Assembly: GCA_949775045.1 (NCBI GenBank) | Contig: OX459095.1 | Span: forward strand, 32,250,564-32,314,563 | Direction: 5' to 3' | Source of the DNA: Metridium senile | Lineage: Eukaryota > Cnidaria > Anthozoa > Actiniaria > Metridiidae | Length of the DNA: 64,000 bases | Part shown: piece after piece, positions 24,138 through 36,100 of the stretch | How positions within the stretch are numbered: the first letter of the stretch is position 1 | Layout of the letters: the number at the start of each line of letters is the position of its first letter | Notes under the pieces: generated by a model | Database searches by the model: none | What the model was told of the DNA's origin: nothing | The model's input: only the letters and a program-made list of their open reading frames with translations | Program-made: the position numbers and the translations under genes

Positions 24138-27100
24138 ATGCATCGACATGGTCAGGTCTTGATTGCTTGGTTTGCTGTTAGCCTCCTTTTATTTGATTCC
24201 TTCAAAGCGGTTAGCACAAGTCAACATTCAAACAACATAAATGATAATAAGATCAGGAATAATGACAGCAACCATTTTTTGGAAAGTTCTGCCAATTTTG
24301 ATGTGGACGTTGAGAAAGATTTAGGATTATTTCGACATGATGGCGGTAGATCGAACCCATCTCATTCAAATGATGTAAAACGCAATGGGAAGTCAAAAAA
24401 TGAGCTTAGTTTTTCTACGAAAGAAACTATTGTCAATGAAGAAAAGCCAGAGGTAAATAAGGTCGCAAAGGAGGCGGAGAAACCAAGTATTGACAAAGAA
24501 AACAAGTCCAGTAATAAGAAAGCTGGTTTTAAAAATGATAAACACACGAAAGGCAAGCATTTGGCAGCTGTCAAAGCAAAGAAGCCTGCCTTCGTTAATT
24601 ATGGTCAAATTATTCATAAACAACATGGTCGACAACCTCAGTTTCATCACAAGAATGATTTTGTTTACGAAGCTGAAATACCTGCGACGATAGATTTGGC
24701 ATTTCAGCCGGCCTTGGCTACGCTTAAACCTAGTGGCAGCTCGCGAAACAAACCTACAGATCTAGAGAGCTTTACAAGGGCTAGTAAAGTTACGAAACCA
24801 ACAAGACCCCATACACATGTCTTGTCACGTCCTACACATCGGCTAAACCAGTATGCCCTTCAGAAAGGTAATATTTGATAAGTATTTTTTAGATAAAACG
24901 TTTCGGTTGGTATCTGACATGCAACTCTGACTTTGTGTCAAGACGGACGGACGGGCGGACTGTTTGAATGATTGATTGACTGACTGGCCCTAGAACTGAT
25001 TGATTGATTGATTACGGACTTACTAATTGACTGACATATAAAGGATTGATTGATTCGCTAACTGAATGATTGGTTGATTTACTGATTGAATCACTGAAGG
25101 ATTGATTGATTCGCTAACTGAACGATTGATTGATTTACTGATTGAATCACTGAAGGATTGATTGATTCGCTAACTGAACGATTGGTTGATTTACTGATTG
25201 AATCACTGAAGGATTGATTGATTCGCTAACTGAATGATTGGTTGATTTACTGATTGAATCACTGAAGGATTGATTGATTCGCTAACTGAATGATTGGTTG
25301 ATTTACTGATTGAATCACTGAAGGATTGATTGATTCGCTAACTGAATGATTGGTTGATTTACTGATTGAATCACTGAAGGATTGATTGATTCGCTAATGA
25401 ATGATTGGTTGATTTACTGATTGAATCACTGAAGGATTGATTGATTCGCTAACTGAATGATTGGTTGATTTACTGATTGAATCACTGAAGGATTGATTGA
25501 CGAACTTATTGATTGATAGGTTTGTTAATTGATTGATTATTATTATTTGATCGGTTTACTTACTGATTGACTTACCTATATAATGACTTATCGTGGTTGA
25601 TCAATAAATGCAAACTATAGCAAGTAAACTAGGGGCAGATCCAGAAAATTGACAAGGGGGGTGAACTTTGATGTCCTTTTGGCGGATAACGGCAGACACA
25701 AGAGCGCAAAGATCGTAATGTGCCTGCTCTTCTTTGCTAAAACGGGACTTTACTGCAAAAAAGAGGGGGGGGGGGGGGGGTTCCGCCCCTGAAACTAGTA
25801 TAAGATGAGTCGGTGTTTGATATAATAGAATGAAATATAGAACATCGTAAAAATGATACTTGACTTTTTAGGTGACGTTTCGAGCTTTAACTAATCATCA
25901 GAGCTCTCTATATGGTTGATCAATCATACTTACTGATGACTGAGATTTTAGGAATCTTTTTTAATTTGTTTGTTTCGTTTTTCAACAGCTCCTGTTAAGC
26001 CCACCCCAACACAAAGTGAGAGTCTTGTTGTTTTAATAACCATATAATCATGATATAATGTTTGTACGTAGCTCTAAATATAGCTATAAATAAGGTGTCT
26101 AAAGGATTCTTTTTGGCCCACAGATCCCTGCGCCATCTTGAAAGCCGGGTAGCCGGGCCTTTGCATCGAAGCGAGACGAACAATGAGCGTGCAATGATAG
26201 AGACCATTTAACACCTTGAGGGGCAAATATTCATGTGTCTCTATCATTGCAAGCTGAACGTTCGTCTCGCTTCGATGCAAAGGCCAGGCTACCGTTCAAG
26301 ATGGCGCAGGGGACTGGTAGTACGTAAGTGTCTACAATATAGTGCTAGTATATGAACCCGTGTGGGGGAGAGGGGGTTGATCAGCTATTTTGTATCTTTC
26401 AGTGTTTTAATTTATTAAAGGGTGTCGATAGAGGAAGAGTATACATCGCTTTTTATATTTTACAATCATGCATAAAGCCGCGCTTCTATAACGTGCAGTA
26501 TACAACAACACACGAAAATACAACTTTTTGAAATAGCAGTATCAATGTATAATTACACGATATATTATTTCTATTGTATAGGCTGCAAGTCTAATATCGA
26601 CCTGGCTTTCCTCATAGAAGCATCAAGAAGTGTTGGCAATACAGGTTTACAAAACTATCGATTACTAAGAGACTTTGTCAAAAACGTTGCTCTCCAGCTC
26701 ATCATTGGTCGAGCGGACATCAGAGTTGGCTTGATAACATTTGCTCGTAGACCGTACATGCATCTGGGATTCTTTGGGTAAGTGTTATACACCCTTTCCG
26801 AGAAACTTTGTCACCCGTGAAGTGAAAAGCCTACAAGCTAGTAGCGCAGGGGACTATGGGTAACCTATATATACTTTATTAGAACGCAGTGATTTCATGG
26901 CCACATTGCTACACTTGTCAATCTGTTATTGAGAAATGTCCATTCTGACTTATCAAACAACAAGAAAGGCGTTCCGAATGCATATTTAGCTTCTGAATTG
27001 ATCCATGATCCTTTGCGCCACTAGCTTGTTTGCTTTTCGACGGGTGACAAAGGGTGAATGCACGTCATAACTGTGCTTATTAGATATTTCTTGATCTCAC

Positions 27101-30100
27101 TGCGAGTCCTTTTCTTTTTTCTACAACCTGAGCGGGAGTCATCTTCAGATCAGTAAAGAAAACGAAAAGACAGCGGTGGTATCTTTTCGTTTTCTTTACT
27201 CTGAAGATGACTGCCGCTCAGGTTGTCGAAACGTCAAACATCAACACCATCAGTCTTCTTTCTGAAGACTACGCTACCCCGGACGATCATGCCTCATCTA
27301 CATCGATTACACCTGGGATCAGACCATTCACTCGTATATCCTGTTATCTGTTTATCAAGCAGTTCGCATTTATTCAATAGGGGTGCTAGTATCAAAAATA
27401 TTCTATCATTTCTGAACAGACCATTTTGTCTATTTATCCTGTTATCTGTTTATCAAGCAGTTCACGTTTTTTCCATAGGGGTTCTAGTATTGAAAATATT
27501 CTATCAGCTCTGAACAGACCAACTCCAGTTTACCATACTGGGGTGTCAACGAAGACTGGTTTAGCTCTTCATTTTACCCATAGATCATTGTATGGCTGTT
27601 ACTGTGGGCCCAATTCGACGAGGAAAAAAGTCGTTGTCTTAATCACAGATGGAAGGTAACGAGTTGTTGGTTTTGAATGTTCTCTTTAATATTTGTTTGT
27701 ATTTGAAGCAATCTTTGCTAAGTCTATTTCCATTATCTATTATGATCCAGGTAATTTCGTGCGCGCACTTCCGGCTAGTATATATAAGCCAACTAGAAGC
27801 ATTTTTGTCGCATCACCAACAGCTCAAGGATGGCGTCATTCCAGAGAGTTGTTTCCCGTGTTAATCCTCTTATATAGACGTCCTTAACATAACTTAACAT
27901 TAAAACATTCTATATTACTTTGACAACAAAAGTTCTTAGCTGCTCTATCAGCAATATAAAAGAATAAAAACAAAACGCAAATCCTAAAAGTAACCGAAAT
28001 TGTTTTTGTCTCGAGGCGCCATTTTGTAACTGTTCGTTTTTGACAAACAATCCTTTGCGCGCTTCGAAGCGAGATCACCTAGTTGTGCAGCCTCATGTCA
28101 TTTTAATTAATGTAAGTGTGATATAAAACAAAGTATAAAAATCATCAAGCGGGGTGCTACTTAATGTGATCGGAAATACTTTAAAATCATCCCTTTATAT
28201 TGTGCATGTGTACACTGCGCGAACATGGCGTGAAACCAAAGAAATGCGAAGGAAATGTTCAGTAACATTAACATTTGAGCCTCTCCCAGGATTTTAGGAA
28301 AGGGCCCAGAAGTATTTATTTGACGGGAGCAGGGATCGTTTTCAAATTCTTTTCGGAGAACAAGGTATCAAAATATTCTAAACCAATACTTCTCTAAATA
28401 CTTGAGGTTATTGGAACAACAGGTAAAACATTTTAGGGAAACAGCTATTTATTGGGAATAAGGGTGAAAATGGCAAAGTTTTGAGTAATCTATGGAACAT
28501 TCACCTCCTCCCCTCTCACTATTACATATAGCTTCAGTAAACTTATGACTGAATATATTAGCTTGGTCGTATTTCAGATCAATCGACGATGTTTATTTGC
28601 CAGCAAAGAGAATTAAAGATGCTGGTATCCATGTCATCTGTGTTGGTATTGGTCGTTACTTCGATATTCATCAACTCGACGCTATGGCGTCCAGTCCCCC
28701 ATCCAAAAACGTCTTTACTGGTGCCTTTAGTAAAATACATCACGTGATCAACGGACTTGTGAAACAGATTTGTGATGGTATGTATGGATTCATTGTATAT
28801 ACATAATATCCAGTAATGCTTTGCGGGTTACACGTGAACTATATGTGGGTGGGTGTGATCAAGGTAATTTCGCGTGCCCTCTCCCGGTTAGTATGAGTAA
28901 TTTTTGTCGCATCGCCAAAAGTTCCAAAATGGTGTCGTTTGAGAGTTGTTTCCCTTATCCCTCTATAAATACGTCCTTAGCATAACTTTACATTACAAAA
29001 ATTATATGTGACTTGGAAAACAAAAGCTCTCTGCTGCTCTATCAGCAATAAAAAAGAATAAAACAAAGCGCAAATGGCTAAAAGTAACACAATTAAACGC
29101 ACAATAAGTAGGAAACTTGTCTTTAGCTATAAGATTAAGACCCCCAAAAAGTGATTATATTGCTATCTTAATATATTGATGTTTTGTTTCAGTTTCCCAT
29201 GGGGCGTTGGTGCCTTCCAAGTCCTCGTGCCCTTGCAATTAACTGAACAAAACTATGTGAACACTTTTTGTAATAAATTGATTTTGTAATAAAATACCTT
29301 CTAACAGATAAGCTGTGAATTGTAGTATTTTAACAAAACGATTCGTCTATACCGATGCATATCAAGTTGCTCACTTGTAAGTATTGGATGCTTATAATAG
29401 TTTCATGTAGCACCGCTGTACTATTTGACAAAAGGCGCATTTGCACAGGGATAGCCTCATTTCAAAGTAAATTTAAATGTGTTTTCTTTGTTAAGCAATA
29501 CCATTTTTCATATTTTGCCTGGGATAACAAATCGAGGCATAGCCTGTGCAAATGCGTTTTTGTCAAATCGTACAGCGATACTAGATAACGTAAATCTGGA
29601 GTGTTTATCTTGGTAATCGTGAGTAAGAGACTTATTAATTATATAAGGCCAGGTTGAAATGCTCCCAATGCAATCGCGGAAATTAAAATATTAACGAAAA
29701 ATCCCGAATCACGGAACGCCGGTTCAGATTTTCCCGAATCACGAAGATACGATCAATAGAAATTTTAAAGGATATCGCGAAAATGGTCAATCACGCGTCA
29801 AGAGAAATCACTGTCAAACCGTCCCTGTGCGATCGTGTACGATCATATTTTTTACTATCACTGGATGCAATTTATACGTTGAATAGTTCGTGCGATCGTG
29901 TACGATCATGTGTGAACCACTAATTAAAATTATTTCGTTCAAACGACAACCGAACCTAGGCCAAATATAACTAAATTAAAAATATTAAAAGCAAAATATT
30001 GTCATTTTGGGACAAAGTTTAGACATCTACGATTGTCTATGTCATGGCTGTTATGGTCTATAGGTATATCATGTTGGTAATAGATTATGTTTGTGGTAAA

Positions 30101-33100
30101 GGATTGTCCCACTGTGATTTCAGAAAGTAAATACCGGTCACGTCCCACAAAATAAAACAGGTTAAAGACACTTTGAAACGGAAACAAAGCCTTAACTAAA
30201 CGCTATAATCAGTGAGGACTTAAACACCGCCCTGAAAGACTTCTATAGTCAACTACGTATAAGGAAGTGCTGTATCTAAATATTACAGACAGTGATTTCA
30301 AAATACTACCATGGTAATTGCACGCAAAAGCCTCATATTTGTGAACGTGATAATACTGTTTGTAATAATTCGGAGTCGGGATGTTCTGACAGAAAGAACA
30401 GAGAACACAGATAAAGAGAAAACATCGAATATAAAACCGAAGAATTGTGGTGAGTAATATTCTATATATTGTTAAATTGTTCCCTATATACTTCACAAAC
30501 GACTGTGTAGTTGTTACTCAAATAACTGAGTAAATCAATGTTTCCCGGCAGAGTTAATTACTCACTGCAAAAACAACGACTGAGTAGTGGTTACTCAAAT
30601 GACTGAGTTAATCGATGCATTCACAGTAACTCACTGCAAAGACGACTGAGTAGTGGATATAATGAAATAACTAAATTATGTTGCTAAAAACACAGGTGAA
30701 TTACTCTATCGATCAAACAACGAAGTAAAAATGAATGATCCTCAGTTATGCGAGTAGCAGTTATTCACCGATATAAGTAAAGTGTATAAGTTTTACTAAA
30801 AGAAGAAAGGAAATGTTTTATCAAGACAAGTCAGCAACTCTAACATGGACGGGATTAAAAACAATAGATTCATTGAATTGACCTTTGTTTCATTTGAACT
30901 TAGTTTTAATTTATTCAGCAGGTACACCAAAATGTAATGAAAATATTATTCATGTACAATAATTCAACAAAGCATGTAATCACGAATAACATGGCAAGCG
31001 CTTGTAATTCAATTAATGGACATTTTATTAGAAAATGTTTGAACAATTTATCACATGATGGTAATTACCGTTATCGTTGAAGTGCGACCCATCAGTGAAG
31101 TTTAATTGGTGTCTTGTCATTCTCGTACCCAGACCCTACTCAGCCTTCTGGCAGATCGTAGGCTCTGGGAAACCCTAAGCAACCGAAAGCCAGAATTGTT
31201 GTTACAGCGTCAACAGAGCGCATGCGCCATCTTTAATTCGACCGAGTTGTTTGGGCACGAGTTAATTAATATTCATGAATCATTACTTTTGTACTAACTT
31301 GGCACGCTTGAATGTGCAAACTATTTATGTTTTATGAATTGATTTTAATGGTTAAAGAAGTGCATTTGAGCGGTAAAATTAGGCACGGATAAGGAAACAT
31401 TACCATAGAATAACATTCTTGGATCAGAATTCTATAAACTTAAAAAAGAAAGGATTTATGAGCCTGTAAAGAATGTTGACACGTGTCTTAGGTTCTCCGA
31501 AGCTGCAACCTCCCCGGTGAGTTAGGCGAATTTAAAAATAGCCGTAAACTTGTTTAATTTTAACCCAAATCGCTTGAAATCTTCACAGACACTTAATTAA
31601 ATAATAACTGAAAATGACACTGAAAGTTTTTATTGACTAGTATTAATATTTTGTTGAAAAACTTCGAAGTTTGAAAAGTCGCCTTATATTCTCTTGTAAA
31701 TAGTGAGCTTGGGCTACCTGTGATGTGGTACCTATTTAGACCATTGTTATTGTTATACCACTCAGCCAATCAGATCACTTGATATTATCAGGTTTCCCAG
31801 AGCATACGACCTTTCGTTAGAAAGCTGAGAAGGATCTGGGTACGAAAATGGTGTCTTGTTTGCAAACAAGCATTTTGTTGGCCGTCAATCAAAACTACTA
31901 GGAACGAGTTTGACCGAGTGGTACATCCAAAATGGCGCTTGATCGATCAATCGCTGAATCATGATACTGGTAAATCGAAAAAAAAAACCGCAAATCGCAA
32001 TAAAATTTACTAAAAACCGCAGCCTCAAGATTTGTACTGATCATGAACCGCAAATATCAATAAAAAAAACCCGCAAAACCGCACCAAAAATAACGCACAA
32101 CTGCAAATCCGCAAACCCCTACGCCCCCCTCTTGTAGTCAAATTGTAAAGAATAGATTATACGCTATCGAGGCTGAGGTTGTTCGATTCGAACCGTGAAA
32201 ATGAGTTTAAAAAGTGATAATGAAATATACTCAATTGGCGAATGTTTTAAAATGAACCAAGAAAAAACGAGAAATTGCGTGAACATTATTTCAGGGTCGT
32301 GACCAGGAATGTGGGATCAGGGATAACATGCCTGGGATCGGGGATCACATAGTCCGAATCAGCTGGAATCAGGAATCACAGAAGAGGGATCGGGATCGTT
32401 TGAATAAATTCAGGGGATCAAAATTAAAGATCTGGGATCAAAATACGCGCGCTAATCAAAGTCTTTTGTTACTTTTCACCTACATATATGGTAATGGCAT
32501 TGTTTTCAAGATTGCAAACGGTTCTTTGATACGAGGGATCAAGCTTTTGTATAAAAAAATCGGGATCAATCACGAGAAAACATCCCTCGACACGACCCTT
32601 TAATTTGTTCAAGATGGCACTGTGCAAAACTTAGCTAGTATATTCAGTAACCGTTCTTTTTTTTTAACGTTAGGAAAAGCACCAAGTAGTCCCCATGGAG
32701 TATGTAAGCCTGTACAGAACAACACCAAGATAGCATCCAATACTTCAGCGACGAGGGAATGTGTTCCGTTTATCCCACCATGTCCTTGTGGTACGTATAA
32801 TACGTTGTCCATGTTGCTCTAGCCAGCTGGGTAGCAAGAGTTTCTTTTTGGGAAGTAAGGGGAAGAAGTTGTTTTAGACTGCAAAACAGTCCCTACTTTT
32901 ACGCGAAAACTTCGAGGGAATGAGTTCAAGTTCGATGGCAAGTGAATTTTTGGCCGCGCGCGAAAGATCGAAGAGAAACGTGATCGATGAACCTTGTCTA
33001 AATTCAAGTAACTTATTTTAGGTTATTTTAATGAGAAATTAGCAACTTATTTGCCTCCATAATAATAAATACCATAAGCAAATATTATAATAATAATTTT

Positions 33101-36100
33101 AGAGGTTTTTTTACAGTAATTTTTGTTTAGCTTAATATTTTTGCCGCATTCGTTAGTAGTTTTTTGCAGTTTTACAATTCAAAAATTGAATATATTTAAA
33201 AAACTTTGAGTTAAAACTTTGAGCAAAACAGACGTTCTTTTGGATTTTGGGGTTCCTGTGTTGTCTTTATACCCGCGAGAAACATGGGGCCTAGACCAAC
33301 AAAGAAAGGAACAACACACAGGAACCCCAAAATCCGCCTTTTCCAACAAAAAAAAACAACAACAACAAAGAACGCCTGTTTTAATAGCTAGTTGTAACCC
33401 TATACGACTGTCGGTATCAGGTCACTTCGAAAAGCAAAGGGGCAAACTTCAAGATGGTGGATCGTCATATAACGTATCGTCATCCTTCGCCCCCGTTTTA
33501 TACAATCAACGGCATAACCTACTCAAGTTCTGTGAACCAAGATAATATTGATGACATGAAGTACCTCCCAGTCCAGGATAATGACTTGTTTATTGCCACT
33601 TACCCTAAATCTGGCACAACATGGATATCAGAGATTGTATGGCAAATATTCTTGAACGGTAAAATCGATGAAAGACCGATTAATAGTCGAGTGCATTTCC
33701 TTGAACATGCCAAACGAAACTACGACTTAAAAACAAAGGATGAGTTTTACAAGTTTTATTTAGAAATCACCTCTCCGCGAGTTTTTAAGGTCCATTTGCC
33801 TTATTTTCGCATGCCACAGTGTGATGACAACAAACCTAAGATCATCTACGTAATGCGTAACCCTAAAGACGTGGCTGTGTCTTTATACTGGCACTATAAA
33901 GGATTTTCCATTTTCGAGTTCGATGGATCTTGAGACGACTTCTTTGAGTTGTTTATAGAAGGCAAGGTTATTTTGGGTAGTTGGTTTGATCACGTGCTTT
34001 GCTGGTGGGCTCATCAAGACGATCAAAACATATTATTCCTAAAATACGAAGATTTAAAGAAGAACCTCCCTGGTGCTATCCAGAAAGTTGGAAGGTTTCT
34101 CGGTAAAGAACTGTCTGCAGATTTAATTGAGCGTATTGCTAGCCAGACTTCTTTTGCTGCAATGCACAGCAAATACAAATCTTTCATGGATGCAACAGTT
34201 GATTCAGAATCTTCAGAATTAGAAAGAAGCCTACGAAATACCAACTTCTTTCGAAAGGGTGAAGTTGGTGACTGGCGTAACTATTTTACTGAGGATCAAA
34301 CCAAACGATTTGATGAACTGTACGAAAAGAGGATGGCAGGAAAAGGACTGGATATAGAATTCAAATAAATGAAGAGTATTATTTTTGCATAAATACAAAG
34401 CTAAACGAGTGCAGTATTACAGTCAACACGCATTAACACATTTTGGATATAAATATTCATCAAAATGAATATCTATATATTCATACATGTAATCTAAATA
34501 GACTAGTTTCATGTCATCTAGTACCGCTGTAAGGCACATTTGCACATGGATAGCCTTACAGTGGCGGATCCAGAATTTTTGAAAGGGGGGTGGCTAGGGG
34601 TATATATATATATATATATTACTATTCCCTGACAATATAGGAGCCTTTCCAACGCCCGAAAGCGTCGAACTGGTCCATAGAGGGGGTGGCTAGCCATCCC
34701 CTTCACCACTCCTGGATCCGCCCCTGCCTAAATTCAGTGTCAATTCAAATGTGTTTTCAATTTCTATTGAGCGCTAACACTTTTTCATGCTTAATTGCTT
34801 TGGATTTGAGAATATTTTGACAACAATTAAATCAAGGCTTTAAGCCAGGCCCTGTATAAATGTGTTTTTTGTTAAATAGTACAGCGGAGGTAGATAAAGT
34901 GGAACTGGATTATTTGAACTTTTGTAATGCGAAAAGTTATTATAAGATTACCTGTAATCAAAATATAAAATAGATTTTTCGTTATTGGATTATGTATATT
35001 TGCAGTTTTGAAACCAAATATTTAAATATTCAGTTTCAATCAGTCGAACAATATATTCAAAAATTATTCTATTTGAAGTGTATTGATTGTAACATATACA
35101 AAAGAAACTGAATAATTAGCAATTCTTGTATGACTAATGCAATGAAGAACTATGCAAAGATTGAAGGGTGTTATCCACTGTCCCACTCCATATATAGCTG
35201 TGAGAAAAAAACTGAAGTTAAAATATATAATCGTAAGCCTCTTAAAATTTGAGGCTCAAAAACAGATTTGATAAAGAGTACAATGTAAAAAAGTTTTAAT
35301 AAATGATTAAAATGTAATTCAAGTATGTGTAATCAAGCCTGAGCTAGTTCAGCATTTCGCTAAAAAATTGTAGTTCAAATTAAAAGCTTTATGATGATGT
35401 CTTAATTTACTACATGCAAATAGCATGTGATAAAGAAACTGATTCTAAACATTTTATTTAACAGCTCACAATGTGCACCAAGGACCAAGTAAGTGTTAAT
35501 GGCATCATCATCATCATCATCATTGTCATCATCATCATTGTCATCATCACTATTGTCACCATAATCATCATTATCATCATCATCACTATTGTCATCATCA
35601 TCATTGTCATCATCACCACCATTGTCATCGATCATCACAATCATCATTGTTATCTACATAATCGCCATTATCATCACCATCATTATCATATTCATCAATG
35701 TTATTTACATCTTCATTGTTATATCAAATTATGCTTATCATTGTGAAGGAGGGCTTGTCAATTACCAATTATCTTATCAATTGCTGTCACTTTTCTTTTC
35801 ATTTATCAATTACTGTCACTTTTCTTTTCATTTATCAATCACTGTCACTTTTCTTTTCATTTATCAATTACTGTCACTTTTCTTTTCATTTATCAATTAC
35901 TGTCACTTTTCTTTTCATTTATCAATCACTCACTTTTCTTTTCATTTATCAATCACTCATGTTTCTTTTCATTTATCAATCACTGTCACTTTTCTTTTCA
36001 TTTATCAATTACTGTCACTTTTCTTTTCATTTATCAATTACTGTCACTTTTCTTTTCACTTATCAATTGCTGTCACTTTTCTTTTCACTTATCAATTACT

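Larger units (their letters stand above)
26582..28777 (+). other. vWA domain 1
   Basis: Three exons encode NIDLAFLIEASRSVG, DIRVGLITFA, STKTGLAL and VVVLITDGRS, the main landmarks of a vWA fold. The metal-ion site usually reads DxSxS; here it is EASRS, with Glu in place of the first Asp. The later Thr and Asp-Gly positions are kept, so metal binding is possible but uncertain. Confidence 0.85.

Noticed and set aside
33931..33933. TGA in the sulfotransferase as a selenocysteine codon
   Set aside because: The family has Trp here, not Cys, and selenocysteine is not known in SULTs. I see no obvious SECIS-like hairpin just downstream, although I did not search exhaustively.
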